DNA from: Mycobacterium sp. HUMS_12744610
Lineage (GTDB): Bacteria; Actinomycetota; Actinomycetes; Mycobacteriales; Mycobacteriaceae
Assembly (NCBI RefSeq): GCF_041206865.1
Contig: NZ_JBGEDP010000001.1
Coordinates: forward strand, 4,154,001-4,218,000
Direction of reading: 5' to 3'
DNA length: 64,000 nt
In this document: piece after piece, positions 48,174 to 58,441 of the stretch
How the letters are laid out: every line of letters starts with the position of its first letter
Numbering within the stretch: position 1 is the stretch's first letter
Made by a program: the position numbers and the translations under genes
The notes under the pieces: generated by a model
Told to the model about the DNA's origin: nothing
The model's database searches: none
Seen by the model: the letters and a program-made list of their open reading frames with translations, nothing else

Positions 48174-48322
48174 GGCGAGCTCCTCATCTTGAGTTGTCCG
48201 GTCGACTGGCGAGTGGCGCGGTGGAACGGTGACGGCCGCCGTTCCCCGAGAACCGTGTCTCAACGATACGCCAGGGATCGCCGATGGTGGCGTGATCGCC
48301 TGGTCAAGGTCCTGACACCGGT

Positions 48323-48328
48323 TAGCCT
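48323..48328 (+). promoter_or_regulatory. -10 hexamer upstream of putative lipoprotein gene
   Basis: TAGCCT, 7 nt before an ATG at 48336 that opens an 8-codon leaderless uORF rather than the main gene. Confidence 0.5.
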
Positions 48329-48335
48329 CGTGCCA

Positions 48336-48359
48336 ATGGCAGGATATTGCTGTGCCTAG
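48336..48359 (+). other. leaderless uORF with tandem Cys codons
   Basis: ATG GCA GGA TAT TGC TGT GCC TAG encodes MAGYCCA. It begins 7 nt after TAGCCT and overlaps the GTG (48352) of the downstream lipoprotein gene in another frame. Cys-codon uORFs that begin leaderless are known to control translation in mycobacteria. Confidence 0.4.
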
Positions 48360-48885
48360 CGCATCACCCGTGACCAACAGGCGGGGCGTGCTTGCCGGCG
48401 GCGCGGCCCTGGCCGCGCTGGGTGTGGCGGTGTCCGCCTGCGGCCAGCCCAAACCCAAGCCCCCCGCCGTCGAAGAATTGCTGGGACCGTTGGACCAGGC
48501 GCGCCACGACAGTGCGCTCGCCGCCGCGGCCGCGGCCGCCGTCGGCAACCCGCCGCAGGTCGCCGCGGCGCTGTCCGTGGTCGCCACCCAGCGCGCCGCG
48601 CACGCGCGCGCCCTGTCCACGGAGATCTGGCGGGCCTCCGCCAAGTTGGGTGCGCCCTCGAGCACGACGAGCGAGACCACCAGCCCCAGCCCGACCGGCG
48701 AGGCGGCGCCCCCCCCGCCGCCCCCGCTGTCCGACGTGGTCGAGTCGCTCCGCACGTCCGCCGAGACCGCCGGGCGCCTGGTGGCCACCTCGTCGGGCTA
48801 CCGGGCCGGGCTGCTCGCGTCCATCGCCGCGAGCTGCACCGCGAGTTACTCGGTCGCCCTGGCACCCGCGGGGCCGACGCCGTGA
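48352..48885 (+). CDS. putative Tat-exported lipoprotein (Rv2843-like)
   Basis: 177 residues. The N-terminus has a twin-arginine stretch ([23 protein letters not shown]) with a lipobox-like Cys near residue 30. A Pro/Thr-rich linker ([15 protein letters not shown]) separates two helical segments. It is probably membrane-anchored. Alternative start GTG 48370 gives the same signal peptide. Its stop overlaps the next start (GTGA), so it forms a pair with the DUF4439 protein. Function unknown. Confidence 0.8.
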   Translation: MPSASPVTNRRGVLAGGAALAALGVAVSACGQPKPKPPAVEELLGPLDQARHDSALAAAAAAAVGNPPQVAAALSVVATQRAAHARALSTEIWRASAKLGAPSSTTSETTSPSPTGEAAPPPPPPLSDVVESLRTSAETAGRLVATSSGYRAGLLASIAASCTASYSVALAPAGPTP

Positions 48886-49355
48886 CGACGCCGAAGCGCG
48901 CCCCCGCCGACCCCACCGCCAAGAACGGCGACGACGCGGCTCTGTGCGACGCTCTCGCCGTCGAACACTCCACCATCTACGGCTACGGCATCGTCTCGGC
49001 GCTATCGCCTCCCGGCGTCAACAATCTGGTGGTGGACGGCCTGACCGAGCATCGCCAGCGCCGCGACGACGTCATCGCGATGCTCGATGCGCGTAAGGTC
49101 AACGCTCCGGTCCCCGCGGCCGGCTACCAGTTGCCCATGGTGGTGGCCAGCCCGGCGGATGCGGCCCGCCTGGCGGTGCGGATGGAGAGCGACTGCGCGA
49201 CCGCGTGGCGTGTGGTCGTCGAGCGCGCCGAGACGGCGGACGACCGCGCGTTCGCCTCCACGGCCCTGACGCAGAGCGCGGTGATGGCCTCCAGGTGGAA
49301 CCGGGTGCTCAACGCCTGGCCCATCACGACGGCCTTCCCGGGCGGGGACGAATAG
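48882..49355 (+). CDS. ferritin-like DUF4439 protein (Rv2844-like)
   Basis: 157 residues. Helical bundle with AALCDALAVEHSTIYGYGIV, VDGLTEHRQRRDDVIAML and LAVRMESDCATAWRVVVERA, the DUF4439 pattern that resembles ferritin-like bundles (Glu-His pairs EH and EHRQR). It is coupled to the lipoprotein gene by a 4-bp overlap. Metal binding is inferred only. It is convergent with proS. Confidence 0.82.
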   Translation: MTTPKRAPADPTAKNGDDAALCDALAVEHSTIYGYGIVSALSPPGVNNLVVDGLTEHRQRRDDVIAMLDARKVNAPVPAAGYQLPMVVASPADAARLAVRMESDCATAWRVVVERAETADDRAFASTALTQSAVMASRWNRVLNAWPITTAFPGGDE

Positions 49356-49370
49356 CTCCCGCCCGCGGCT

Positions 49371-51128
49371 TCAGGAGCTCAGTACCGCTGCGATCTCGCC
49401 GGCCAGCGATTCTTTGGCCGCCAGCTCGCGGGTCTGCCCCGTGAAGCGGTCGCGCAGCTCGACCACGCCGTCTCCCCAGCCCCGCCCGACGACGACGACC
49501 CGCGGCACCCCCAGCAACTCGGCGTCCTTGAACTTCACGCCGGGGGATGCCGTTCGGTCGTCGAGCAGCACCTCCACGCCCAGCCGATCGAGCTCGGCGG
49601 CCAGCGCGGTGGCCCCGGCCCGGGCCGCTTCGTCTTTGTTGGCGATCACCAGGTGGACGTCGAAGGGCGACACCGCCGACGGCCAGCGCAACCCCAGCTC
49701 GTCGTGGTGCTGCTCGGCGATGACGGCGACCAGCCGCGACACCCCGATGCCGTAGGAACCCATCGTCACCCGCACGGGCCTGCCGTCCTCGCCGAGCACG
49801 TCGAGGGCGAAGGCATCGGTGTATTTGCGGCCGAGTTGGAAGATGTGCCCGATTTCGATGCCCCGCGCGGAGACCAGCGGTCCGGCCCCGTCGGGCGACG
49901 GGTCGCCGTCGCGCACCTCGGCGGCCTCGATGGTGCCGTCGGCGGTGAAGTCCCGGCCGGCCACCAGGCCCACGACATGGCGCCCGGGCTCGTCGGCCCC
50001 GGTGATCCAGCTGGTGCCCTCGACCACCCGCGGATCGACCAGGTAGCGAACCTTGTTCTCGCACAAACCCTTCGGTCCTATATAACCCTTCACCAGGAAC
50101 GGGTACCGGGCGAAATCGGTGTCGTCGAGCAGTGCGTGCTCGGCGGGCTCGAGGGCCGCGCCCAGCCGCTTTTCGTCGACCTCGCGGTCGCCGGGCAGCC
50201 CGATGGCCAGCAGCTCCCAGTCGCCGCCGGGCTCGCGAACCTTGAGCAAGACGTTCTTCAGCGTATCGGCCGCGGTGACGGTGCGGCCGAGGCCGGCGTT
50301 GTTGGCCCACTCCACCAGGCTCGCGATGGTCGGGGTGTCGCCGGTGTCGTGGACCTGCGCCTCGGGCAGGCCGGCCACGACGTCGGCGGGAGGCGGCTCG
50401 GGCCGGGGGGTGATCACGGCCTCGACGTTGGCCGCGTAACCGGACTCCAGGCACCGCACGAAGGTGTCCTCGCCGACCGGGCTCTCGGCCAGGAACTCCT
50501 CGGAGGCGCTGCCGCCCATCGCTCCCGAGGTCGCGGACACGATGACGTAGCGCACCCGCAGCCGGGCGAAGATGCGCTGGTAGGCCTCCCGATGCGCGCG
50601 GTAGGCGGCCTCGAGCCCGGCGTCGTCGACGTCGAAGGAGTAGGAGTCCTTCATCAGGAACTCCCGGACGCGCAGGATGCCGGCCCGCGGTCGCGCCTCG
50701 TCCCGGTACTTGTTCTGGATCTGGTAGAGCACCAGCGGCAGGTCTTTGTAGGAGTTGTATTCGCCCTTGACGGTGAGGGTGAACAGCTCCTCGTGGGTCG
50801 GGCCCAGCAGGTAGTCGTGGCCGCGGCGGTCCTGCAGCCGGAACACGCTGTCGCCGTACTCGGTCCAGCGGTTCGTCGTCTCGTACGGCGTGCGTGGCAG
50901 CAGCGCCGGGAACAGGATCTCCTGCCCGCCGATCGCGTTCATCTCCTCGCGGACGACGCGTTCGATGTTGCGCAGCACCCGCAGTCCCAGCGGCAGCCAG
51001 CTGTACAGCCCGGGCGCGACGGGCCGCACGTATCCGGCGCGGATCAGCAGCCTGTGGCTCGGGACTTCGGCATCGGCGGGATCATCACGCAGGGTGCGCA
51101 GGAACAGCTCGGACATCCGGGTGATCAC
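49371..51128 (-). CDS. proS: prolyl-tRNA synthetase
   Basis: 585 residues, the bacterial class-II type with the editing insertion. Motif 1 region [17 protein letters not shown], motif 2 [26 protein letters not shown], the INS editing domain (about 225-400), motif 3 [17 protein letters not shown] and an anticodon-binding C-terminus. It charges tRNA-Pro. A TAGGCT hexamer lies 8 nt before the GTG start. Confidence 0.97.
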   Translation of the reverse strand: MITRMSELFLRTLRDDPADAEVPSHRLLIRAGYVRPVAPGLYSWLPLGLRVLRNIERVVREEMNAIGGQEILFPALLPRTPYETTNRWTEYGDSVFRLQDRRGHDYLLGPTHEELFTLTVKGEYNSYKDLPLVLYQIQNKYRDEARPRAGILRVREFLMKDSYSFDVDDAGLEAAYRAHREAYQRIFARLRVRYVIVSATSGAMGGSASEEFLAESPVGEDTFVRCLESGYAANVEAVITPRPEPPPADVVAGLPEAQVHDTGDTPTIASLVEWANNAGLGRTVTAADTLKNVLLKVREPGGDWELLAIGLPGDREVDEKRLGAALEPAEHALLDDTDFARYPFLVKGYIGPKGLCENKVRYLVDPRVVEGTSWITGADEPGRHVVGLVAGRDFTADGTIEAAEVRDGDPSPDGAGPLVSARGIEIGHIFQLGRKYTDAFALDVLGEDGRPVRVTMGSYGIGVSRLVAVIAEQHHDELGLRWPSAVSPFDVHLVIANKDEAARAGATALAAELDRLGVEVLLDDRTASPGVKFKDAELLGVPRVVVVGRGWGDGVVELRDRFTGQTRELAAKESLAGEIAAVLSS

Positions 51129-51136
51129 AGGCCGCC

Positions 51137-51142
51137 AGCCTA
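51137..51142 (-). promoter_or_regulatory. -10 hexamer for proS
   Basis: TAGGCT on the minus strand, 8 nt before GTG 51128. Confidence 0.45.
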
Positions 51143-51176
51143 GTGTGCGTGGGAGGGCCGGCGGCGACGCGGGGCG

Positions 51177-52760
51177 CTAGAGCTCTCCGGCGTCCATCGC
51201 TTCCTTGACCTCCTGCGCGTGGGCGACCTGCTCAGGGGTGTAGCCGATGAACAGCGCGGCCGCGCCGACGATGATGGAGGCTCCGGCCACCCACAGCAGA
51301 CCATAGGTGTAGCCGTGGTCGAGCGCCCGCAACTGGGCGTCGTTCATGAATTTGACGGGGCCGGTGGAGCCGCCCAGATACAGCGTGCGCGAGGTGATCA
51401 CGGCCTGGATGACCGCCAGGACCAGCGGCCCGCCCAGGCTCTGCAGCATCAGGGTCATCGCCGATACCGGGTCGAAGCCCACGCCGGCGATAGCCGACAG
51501 GGTCAGCGGGACGACGGCCATGCCGATGCCGATCCCGCCGATGACGATCGGCATGACCAGGTTGGGGAAATAGGGTGCGCCGCGGTGCATGAACCACCAG
51601 CCGTACAGCATGGCGAGGAACAGCAGGTAGCCGCCGGCGATCGTCACGATCCGCGGTGAGAACCGCGAAACCAGCTGGGAGGAGACGCCCAGGCCGATGC
51701 CCATCGCGATCACGAACGGGATGAAGCCGACGCCCGCGCGCAGCGCGCTGTAGCCCAGGATGTCCTGCACGTAGAGGCCGATCAGCACCGTGAGGGTGAA
51801 CATGACGCCGCCGGCCAGGAAGATCGCGGTGAAGGTGACCAACCGGTTGCGGTCGCGGAAAAGCCGGAACGGGACGACGGGGTTCTCGGCGGTGCGCTCG
51901 ACGATGACGAACGCCAGAGCGGCGGCCATCGCCACCGCGCCGGAACCGAGGGTGGTGATCGAGATCCAGCCCTTCTCCGGGCCCATCGAGAAGGCGAAGA
52001 CGGCGGCCGTGCACGCCAGGGTGGCCAGCATGGCCCCCGCCGCGTCGAGCTTCATCCGCTCCCTGTTGGTCTCGCGCAGCGCGGTGCGGGCCAGGTAGAT
52101 CATCACCAGCCCGATCGGCACGTTCACCAAAAACGCCAGCCGCCACGACAGCTCGGTCAGCGCCCCGCCGACCACCAGGCCCATCACCGACCCGACCGCG
52201 GTCATCGCGGCGAACACCGCGGTGGCGAAGTTGCGCGCCGGCCCCTTGGGGAAGGTCGTGGCCACCAGCGCCAGACCGGTCGGCGACGCGATCGCCGACC
52301 CCACGCCCTGGGAGAGCCGCGCGATGACCAGCGTCGCGTCGTCCCAGGCTACGGCGCACAGGACGGAGGAGATGGTGAACAACGCGACGCCGACGATGAA
52401 GGTGCGCTTGCGCCCGATGGTGTCGCCGAGACGCCCGCCGAGCAACATCAGGCCGCCGAAGGTGAGCACGTAGGCGGTGATCACCCAGCTACGGCCGGCG
52501 TCGGACAGGCTGAGCTCGTTCTGGATCTTGGGCAGCGCGACGATGGCCACGGTGCTGTCCATGGTCGCCAGCAACTGCATGCCGCCGATCGCGATGACGG
52601 CCGCGATGAAGCGGCGGGATGGCAGCCACGTCGGGTAATACCTGCCGATGCGCGTGGGGGCGGTCTCTGCCGGACGCGTCGCGGACGCCGGGGCCGGCCG
52701 ATCGGGGCGTGCGGATGTCCAATTCCGGACCGCTCGCTCGGAGTCGTTGAGAGCCGTCAT
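51177..52760 (-). CDS. efpA: MFS efflux transporter EfpA
   Basis: 527 residues of the 14-TM DHA2 (QacA) subfamily. TM1 ends with MDSTVAIVALPKI. The loop 2-3 motif is LGGRLGDTIGRKRTF. Motif C in TM5 has FAAMTAVGSVMGLVVGGALTE. It exports lipids or drugs across the inner membrane; EfpA in M. tuberculosis (Rv2846c) is essential and drug-induced. It lies 22 nt after cysG in the same direction, with a TTACAGTAA palindrome in the gap. Confidence 0.95.
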   Translation of the reverse strand: MTALNDSERAVRNWTSARPDRPAPASATRPAETAPTRIGRYYPTWLPSRRFIAAVIAIGGMQLLATMDSTVAIVALPKIQNELSLSDAGRSWVITAYVLTFGGLMLLGGRLGDTIGRKRTFIVGVALFTISSVLCAVAWDDATLVIARLSQGVGSAIASPTGLALVATTFPKGPARNFATAVFAAMTAVGSVMGLVVGGALTELSWRLAFLVNVPIGLVMIYLARTALRETNRERMKLDAAGAMLATLACTAAVFAFSMGPEKGWISITTLGSGAVAMAAALAFVIVERTAENPVVPFRLFRDRNRLVTFTAIFLAGGVMFTLTVLIGLYVQDILGYSALRAGVGFIPFVIAMGIGLGVSSQLVSRFSPRIVTIAGGYLLFLAMLYGWWFMHRGAPYFPNLVMPIVIGGIGIGMAVVPLTLSAIAGVGFDPVSAMTLMLQSLGGPLVLAVIQAVITSRTLYLGGSTGPVKFMNDAQLRALDHGYTYGLLWVAGASIIVGAAALFIGYTPEQVAHAQEVKEAMDAGEL

Positions 52761-52771
52761 AATGGGTTACC

Positions 52772-52780
52772 TTACAGTAA
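52772..52780. promoter_or_regulatory. short palindrome before efpA
   Basis: TTACAGTAA (4-1-4) lies in the 22-nt cysG-efpA gap. Possible operator for a local regulator; weak by itself. Confidence 0.25.
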
Positions 52781-52782
52781 TC

Positions 52783-53997
52783 TTAAGAATCGTTTAAAGC
52801 CCCGAAGGCGGCGACGGCCCCGATAACGACGATCGCGGGAGGTCGGACGCCCTCGGCGCGGATTTTCTCTGGCGTGTCGGCGAGGCTGGCCCGCAACGTC
52901 TGCTGAGCCGCCGTCGTCCCGTGCTGGACGACGAGGACGGGCGTATCCGCAGGTCGACCGCCTTTTAGCAGGGCGTCGACGAAGAGTTCGATGCGCTCGA
53001 CCGCCATCAGCAAAACGATGGTGCCGGTCAATGCGGCCAAAGCGTTCCAATTCACTAACGATTCGGGGTGCCCGGGCGGCAGATGGCCGCTGACAACCAC
53101 AAACTCGTGATTTATCGCGCGATGGGTGACCGGGACGCCCGCCAGCGCGGGCACGCCTATGGCACTTGTCACACCCGGCACCACCGTCACCGGGATCCCG
53201 GCGTCGGCGCACGCGAGCACCTCCTCGTAGCCGCGCGCGAACACGAAGGGGTCCCCGCCCTTGAGGCGGACCACGAATTTGCCGGCCCGCGCCCGTTCGA
53301 CCATCACGTCGTTGATCGCGTCCTGGGCCATGGCCCGCCCGTAGGGGATCTTGGCGGCGTCGATGACCTCCACGTGCGGCGACAACTCGGCGAGCAGTTC
53401 CGGCGGCGCCAGCCGGTCGGCGACCACCACGTCGGCCTGGGCGAGCAGCCGGCGGCCGCGCACCGTGATCAGTTCGGGGTCCCCCGGGCCGCCGCCGACC
53501 AGCGCCACGCCGCCGCGCACGACATCGGAGCTCTCGGCCGTGATGACGCCCTGCTGCAACGCCTCGCGAAGCGCCGATCGGATCGCCGCGGACCGGCGGT
53601 GCTCCCCGCCGGCGAGGACGCCGACGGACAGTCCCGCGTAGCTGAAGGACGCCGGCGTGACCGCGGTCCCCTCGACCGCGACATCGGCGCGGACGCAGAA
53701 GGTCTGACGGCGCTCGGCCTCGGCGACGACGGCGGCGTTGACCTCCGGGTCGTCGGTGGCCGCGATCGCGTACCACGCGCCGTCGAGATCCCCGTCGCGG
53801 TAATCGCGCAGGGACAACGTGATACCACTCATCGACTCGACGGCGGGGGTGGCGGCGCGGGAGACGACGTGCACGTCCGCCCCGCTGGCGATGAGCAGGG
53901 GCAACCGGCGCTGCGCGACAGACCCGCCGCCGACCACGACGACCTTCTTGCCGGTCAGCCGCAATCCGACCAGGTAAGGGTTCTCGGTCTCGGTCAC
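52783..53997 (-). CDS. cysG: siroheme/uroporphyrin-III multifunctional enzyme CysG
   Basis: 404 residues. The N-terminal dehydrogenase/ferrochelatase domain (KKVVVVGGGSVAQRRLPLL, about 1-150) is joined to a uroporphyrinogen-III methyltransferase domain (VALVGGGPGDPELITVRGRRLL, then VRLKGGDPFVFARGYEE, about 165-404). It makes precorrin-2 and siroheme for sulfite reductase and feeds cobalamin synthesis. A TAGGCT lies 6 nt before the GTG (leaderless). It precedes efpA and follows cobB by 9 nt. Confidence 0.95.
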   Translation of the reverse strand: MTETENPYLVGLRLTGKKVVVVGGGSVAQRRLPLLIASGADVHVVSRAATPAVESMSGITLSLRDYRDGDLDGAWYAIAATDDPEVNAAVVAEAERRQTFCVRADVAVEGTAVTPASFSYAGLSVGVLAGGEHRRSAAIRSALREALQQGVITAESSDVVRGGVALVGGGPGDPELITVRGRRLLAQADVVVADRLAPPELLAELSPHVEVIDAAKIPYGRAMAQDAINDVMVERARAGKFVVRLKGGDPFVFARGYEEVLACADAGIPVTVVPGVTSAIGVPALAGVPVTHRAINHEFVVVSGHLPPGHPESLVNWNALAALTGTIVLLMAVERIELFVDALLKGGRPADTPVLVVQHGTTAAQQTLRASLADTPEKIRAEGVRPPAIVVIGAVAAFGALNDS

Positions 53998-54003
53998 CCG
54001 GCA

Positions 54004-54009
54004 AGCCTA
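54004..54009 (-). promoter_or_regulatory. -10 hexamer for leaderless cysG mRNA
   Basis: TAGGCT on the minus strand, 6 nt before the cysG GTG, inside the end of cobB. Confidence 0.5.
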
Positions 54010-55410
54010 GTGGCGACCGCCGACGCGGCGAAGCCGGGCGCGGCGGGCGGCGTGGGTGACGAAGCGCACCATCGCGTCCGGCGCTGCGGCCGGATGGGTG
54101 TGCAGGTAGGACGCGTGGACGCCGGCGTGCACGGCGCCGTCCCGCAAGCTGTCCCCGCCGTCGCCGCCGTATGCCCACGCCGGCGGGTAGTCGCGGTCGT
54201 AGGTGACCGCGGTGCGGTGGAATTCGTGCCCGACCAGCTGCCGGCCCGCACGGTAGAGGGGCGAATCGGCCGCCGCGACGGCGTCGCGGTACGCCAGGGT
54301 GAGGCGCGGCGTGAACCGGGCCGACCCGCCCAGCACCCCGCACATGGGGTGCCCGTCGAGCTCGGAGGTCAGATAGATCAGCCCGGCGCATTCCGCGTGC
54401 ACCGGCGCGCCGGCGCCGGCCAGCTCGCGGATCTGGCGGCGCACGAGGTCGTTGGCGGACAGTTCGGCGGTGAACTGTTCGGGAAAGCCGCCGGGCAGCA
54501 CCACCGCGCCGGTGCCTTCGGGCAGCGGGTCGACGAGCGGGTCGAACTCCGCGACCTCGGCGCCGGCGGCGCGCAGCAGTTCGGCGTGCTCGGTGTAGCT
54601 GAAGCTGAACGCCTTGCCCGCCGCCATCGCGACGGTGGCGGCCCCGGCGGGCTCGACGCCCGTCTCCGCCACCGCCGTCGCGGGATTCCACACCGGGCCC
54701 TCGGGGCGGCTGCGGGCGGCCGCCACGACGGCCGCCAAATCGACGTGGCGGGCGACCAGGCCGGTCATCGCCTCGACCGCGGCCTGCGCGCGCCGGCCGT
54801 GCTCGACGGCGGTGACCAAACCCAGATACCTCGTCGGCACCTCCAGTTCGGCGGTGCGCGGAATCGCCCCGAACACCGGCACGCCGGCCTGCGCGCAGCC
54901 CTGGCGCAGCACCTGCTCGTGCCGGGGCGACCCGACGCGGTTGAGGATCACCCCGGCGACCCGGGTCGCGGTGTCGAACGTCGCGAACCCATGCAGCAGG
55001 GCCGCGATGCTGTGGCTCTGGCCGCGCGCGTCGACCACCAGGACCACCGGGGCGCCCAACAGCCCGGCGACGTGGGCGGTGGATCCGGCCGCCGGCGTCG
55101 TCGCGCCGGACCCGATCCGCCCGTCGAACAGGCCCATCACGCCCTCGACCACGGCGACGTCCGCCCCGGCGGCGCCGTGGGCGTACAGGGGCCCGATCAG
55201 CCGCTCCCCGACCAGCACCGGATCCAGGTTGCGGCCGGGCCGGCCGGCGGCCAGGCCGTGATAGCCGGGGTCGATGAAGTCCGGGCCGATTTTGAACGGG
55301 GCGACGCGATGCCCGTTTCGCCGCAGGGCGCCCATCAAACCCGTCGCCACGGTCGTCTTTCCGCTGCCCGATGCGGGCGCGGCGATGACGACGGCCGGGA
55401 CCGGGGTCAC
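54007..55410 (-). CDS. cobB: cobyrinic/hydrogenobyrinic acid a,c-diamide synthase
   Basis: 467 residues. The N-terminal ATPase (APASGSGKTTVATGLMGAL P-loop and GPDFIDPGYH) is followed by a glutamine amidotransferase domain (VLPGGFPEQF, Cys in APVHAECAGLIYL, and EFHRTAV). It amidates corrin side chains a and c in cobalamin synthesis. The GTG start is 88 nt downstream of cobO. It is adjacent to cobO and the chelatase-like gene. Confidence 0.95.
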   Translation of the reverse strand: MTPVPAVVIAAPASGSGKTTVATGLMGALRRNGHRVAPFKIGPDFIDPGYHGLAAGRPGRNLDPVLVGERLIGPLYAHGAAGADVAVVEGVMGLFDGRIGSGATTPAAGSTAHVAGLLGAPVVLVVDARGQSHSIAALLHGFATFDTATRVAGVILNRVGSPRHEQVLRQGCAQAGVPVFGAIPRTAELEVPTRYLGLVTAVEHGRRAQAAVEAMTGLVARHVDLAAVVAAARSRPEGPVWNPATAVAETGVEPAGAATVAMAAGKAFSFSYTEHAELLRAAGAEVAEFDPLVDPLPEGTGAVVLPGGFPEQFTAELSANDLVRRQIRELAGAGAPVHAECAGLIYLTSELDGHPMCGVLGGSARFTPRLTLAYRDAVAAADSPLYRAGRQLVGHEFHRTAVTYDRDYPPAWAYGGDGGDSLRDGAVHAGVHASYLHTHPAAAPDAMVRFVTHAARRARLRRVGGRH

Positions 55411-55498
55411 GGATCGGCCCGCGAGCGTGCGCAGAATGCCGCGCTGCGCGGCGTGTCGGCGTGCAGACGCGCACGCTCGCGGGGAAAGGGGCGCGGGC

Positions 55499-56113
55499 TC
55501 ACCACTCGATGCCCTTCTGGCCCTTGCGCCCCGCGTCCATCGGGTGCTTGACCTTGGCCATCTCGGTGACCAGGTCGGCGGCCTCGACCAGCCGCGGCGG
55601 GGCGTCGCGCCCGGTGATCACCACGTGCTGACAACCGGGCCGGCCCCGCAGCGCCTCGACCACGCCGTCGACGTCGATCCAGCCCCACTTGAGCGGGTAG
55701 GTGAACTCGTCGAGCACGTAGAAGTCGTGCCGCCCGGCGGCCAGCCGCCGGGCGATCTCGGCCCATCCGTCGGCCGCCGCGGCGGCGTGGTCGACCTCGC
55801 TGCCCCGCTTGCGCGTCCAGGACCAGCCCGCTCCCATCTTGTGCCACTCGACGGCGCCGCCCATCCCGTGGGTCTCGTGCAGCTCGCCGAGCCGCGCAAA
55901 GGCCTCCTCCTCGCCCACTTTCCACTTGGCGCTCTTGACGAACTGGAAGACGGCGACGTCCAGCCCGGCGTTCCACGCCCGCAGCGCCATCCCGAACGCC
56001 GCGGTGGACTTTCCCTTGCCCGCGCCGGTGTGCACCGCCAGCACGGGGGTGTTGCGGCGGGCCCGCGTGGTCAGGCCGTCGTCGGGGACTTGCAGGGGCG
56101 TTCCCTGGGGCAT
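55499..56113 (-). CDS. cobO: cob(I)yrinic acid a,c-diamide adenosyltransferase
   Basis: 204 residues of the CobA/CobO type: P-loop VHTGAGKGKSTAAFGMALRA, then FQFVKSAKWKVGEEEAF and the YVLDEFTYPLKWGWID Walker-B-like motif. It transfers the adenosyl group of ATP to the corrinoid cobalt. It lies between the AAA/VWA chelatase-like gene (22-nt gap) and cobB. Confidence 0.95.
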   Translation of the reverse strand: MPQGTPLQVPDDGLTTRARRNTPVLAVHTGAGKGKSTAAFGMALRAWNAGLDVAVFQFVKSAKWKVGEEEAFARLGELHETHGMGGAVEWHKMGAGWSWTRKRGSEVDHAAAAADGWAEIARRLAAGRHDFYVLDEFTYPLKWGWIDVDGVVEALRGRPGCQHVVITGRDAPPRLVEAADLVTEMAKVKHPMDAGRKGQKGIEW

Positions 56114-56135
56114 GTGGCGCGTACCTTCCGGCGGT

Positions 56136-57974
56136 TCAGGCGGCGCCGCGCACGGCCCGCGTCAAATGGTCGGCGTGCAACTGCTCGAGCCGCACGGCCG
56201 GCGCGCCGAGTTGGCGGGCCAGCTGCCCGGCCAAACCCAGCCGCACATACGACGTCTCGCAGTCCACGACCACCGCGGCCGCACCCTCGGCGGCCAGCCG
56301 GGTCGCCGCGATGCGGGTGCGGCCCAACGGGTCCGGCCCACCCGTGGCCCGCCCATCGGTGAGCACCACGACCAGCGCGCGCCGGGTTCGGTCGCGCACG
56401 CGCTCCCGGACGATCAGCTCGCGCGCGGCCAGCAGGCCCTCGGCCAGCGGGGTCTTGCCGCCGGTGTCGAACCGGGCCAGCCGCCGTCCGGCGATGTGCG
56501 CCGACGACGTCGGCGGGAGCACCAGCCTGGCCTCCCGCTGGCGGAACGTGATGACCGCGACCTTGTCGCGGCGCTGGTAGGCGTCGCGCAGCAGGGACAG
56601 CGCGGCGCCGCCGACGGCGGCCATGCGGTCCCGTGCGGCCATCGAACCGGACGCGTCGACGACAAAGACCACCAGATTGCCCTCGCGCCCTTCGCGGATG
56701 GCCAGGCGGACGTCGTCGGGCCGTGGGCGCAGCGGTCCCCCGCCGCCGTGCCCGGCGGCCGACAGCAGCGTGGCGAACAGGTGCAGACCGCGCGCCCCGG
56801 AGCCGGTGTCGCCGGCCTCGGTCGCCCCGATCACGCCGCCGGTGGCGTTGCGGGCGCGCGATCGCCGCCCGGGCGCACCGGCGCCGACGCCCGGAATCCG
56901 TAGCGCGCGGGTCCTGAAGGTCTGCGACGGCGGCGCGCTGGGCCGCGGCGGCTGCGGACGCGACGGCTGCGATCGCGAATCCTGTTGTGGCGCAGCATTC
57001 TCGGGAGTGTTGCAGGCACCTCCGCCGGGCGGGTCGGGGTCCGGCTCGGGATCGCCGCCACCGGCCTGCGCCAGCGCTGCGTCGAGTTGCTCGCGCTCGA
57101 TGCCCGGGTCGTCGAACGGGTCGCGGCGGCGCCGGTGCGGCAACGCCAACTCGGCCGCGACCCGGATGTCCTGTTCCTCGACGGTGGCCGCGCCGCGCCA
57201 GGCGGCGTGGGCGACCGCGGTGCGGGCCAGCACGAGGTCGGCCCGCATGCCGTCGACGTCGAACGCGGCACACAGCGCCGCGATGCGCCGTAACTCGTTG
57301 TCCGGCAACACCACGTCGCCGACCAGGGAGCGCGCGGCCGCGATCCGCCGGGCCAGTTCGGCGTCGGCGTCGGCGTAGCGCTCGGCGAAGGCGTCGGGAT
57401 CGGCCTCGTAGGCCATCCGCTGCCGGATCACCTGCACGCGGACGTCGACATCGCGGGAGGCGTGCACGTCGACGGTCAGACCGAACCGGTCCAGCAGTTG
57501 CGGACGCAGCTCGCCCTCCTCGGGGTTCATCGTGCCGATCAGCACGAACCGCGCCTCGTGCGAATGGGAGATGCCGTCGCGTTCGACGTGCACCCGGCCC
57601 ATCGCCGCGGCGTCGAGCAGCACGTCGACCAGGTGATCGTGCAGCAGGTTGACCTCGTCGACGTAGAGGACGCCACCGTGGGCGCGCGCCAGCAGGCCCG
57701 GCGAGAAGGCGTGCTCACCCTCACGCAGCACCCGCTGCAGGTCCAGCGAACCGATCACCCGGTCTTCGGTTGCGCCCAGCGGCATCTCGACCAGGCCGGC
57801 ACCGCCGGTCGCGGCGGACAGCAGCACGGCAAGGCCGCGCACGGCGGTCGACTTGGCCGTCCCCTTTTCGCCCCGGATGAGCGCCCCGCCGATGTCCGGG
57901 CGCACGGCGCACAGCAGCAGGGCGAGCCGCAACTGGTCGTGCCCGACGATCGCGCTGAAGGGATAGGGCTTCAC
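56136..57974 (-). CDS. magnesium/cobalt chelatase-like AAA+ and VWA protein
   Basis: 612 residues. The AAA+ domain (about 1-300) has [17 protein letters not shown] and [14 protein letters not shown]. An acidic/Pro/Arg-rich linker follows (about 330-395). The VWA domain (about 430-610) has the MIDAS motif [15 protein letters not shown] and later LTDGRATGG. This is a ChlI-ChlD fusion like Rv2850c. Linked to cobO/cobB it may power cobaltochelatase with a CobN elsewhere. The GTG overlaps the GNAT stop (GTGA). Confidence 0.92.
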   Translation of the reverse strand: MKPYPFSAIVGHDQLRLALLLCAVRPDIGGALIRGEKGTAKSTAVRGLAVLLSAATGGAGLVEMPLGATEDRVIGSLDLQRVLREGEHAFSPGLLARAHGGVLYVDEVNLLHDHLVDVLLDAAAMGRVHVERDGISHSHEARFVLIGTMNPEEGELRPQLLDRFGLTVDVHASRDVDVRVQVIRQRMAYEADPDAFAERYADADAELARRIAAARSLVGDVVLPDNELRRIAALCAAFDVDGMRADLVLARTAVAHAAWRGAATVEEQDIRVAAELALPHRRRRDPFDDPGIEREQLDAALAQAGGGDPEPDPDPPGGGACNTPENAAPQQDSRSQPSRPQPPRPSAPPSQTFRTRALRIPGVGAGAPGRRSRARNATGGVIGATEAGDTGSGARGLHLFATLLSAAGHGGGGPLRPRPDDVRLAIREGREGNLVVFVVDASGSMAARDRMAAVGGAALSLLRDAYQRRDKVAVITFRQREARLVLPPTSSAHIAGRRLARFDTGGKTPLAEGLLAARELIVRERVRDRTRRALVVVLTDGRATGGPDPLGRTRIAATRLAAEGAAAVVVDCETSYVRLGLAGQLARQLGAPAVRLEQLHADHLTRAVRGAA

Positions 57975-58441
57975 GGCAGCTCGGCCAGACCGGAACCGGG
58001 CCGCAGCATCGGCACATGCGGCACCCCGTCGTCGACGAAATCCTCACCGTCGCGGACGAACCCGTGCTGTGCATACATGTCGGCCAGATACGTCTGCGCG
58101 TTGATCCGGCACGGGTAGTCGCCGACCTCGGCCAGCGCGGCGCGCAGCAGCCGGGTGGTGTGGCCCTGACCCCGCACACTGCGTTTGGTGCACAGCCGGC
58201 CGATGCGGAACGCCTTGGTGCCCCCGGCGTGCTCCTCCATCAGCCGCAGGGTGCAGATGACTTCGCCGTCGGGCGATTCCAGCCAGAAGTGCCGGGTTTC
58301 GGCGAGCAGGTCGCGACCGTCCAACTCCGGGTAGGGGCAGGCCTGTTCGACGACGAACACCTCGACCCTCAGCTTGAGCAGCTCGTAGAGGGTTTGGGTG
58401 TCGAGGTCCTGCGACCAGGCGCGACGCAGCGGCTCACTCAT
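57971..58441 (-). CDS. GNAT/ElaA-like acetyltransferase
   Basis: 156 residues, ElaA-type [31 protein letters not shown], then [21 protein letters not shown] with the acetyl-CoA loop (RGQGHT). It corresponds to Rv2851c. The start ATG at 58441 is the last start in a chain of MIRU micro-ORFs: it shares a base with the stop of the sixth micro-ORF (TGATG) and has GAGGAGGAG 8 nt upstream supplied by the repeat. Confidence 0.9.
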   Translation of the reverse strand: MSEPLRRAWSQDLDTQTLYELLKLRVEVFVVEQACPYPELDGRDLLAETRHFWLESPDGEVICTLRLMEEHAGGTKAFRIGRLCTKRSVRGQGHTTRLLRAALAEVGDYPCRINAQTYLADMYAQHGFVRDGEDFVDDGVPHVPMLRPGSGLAELP

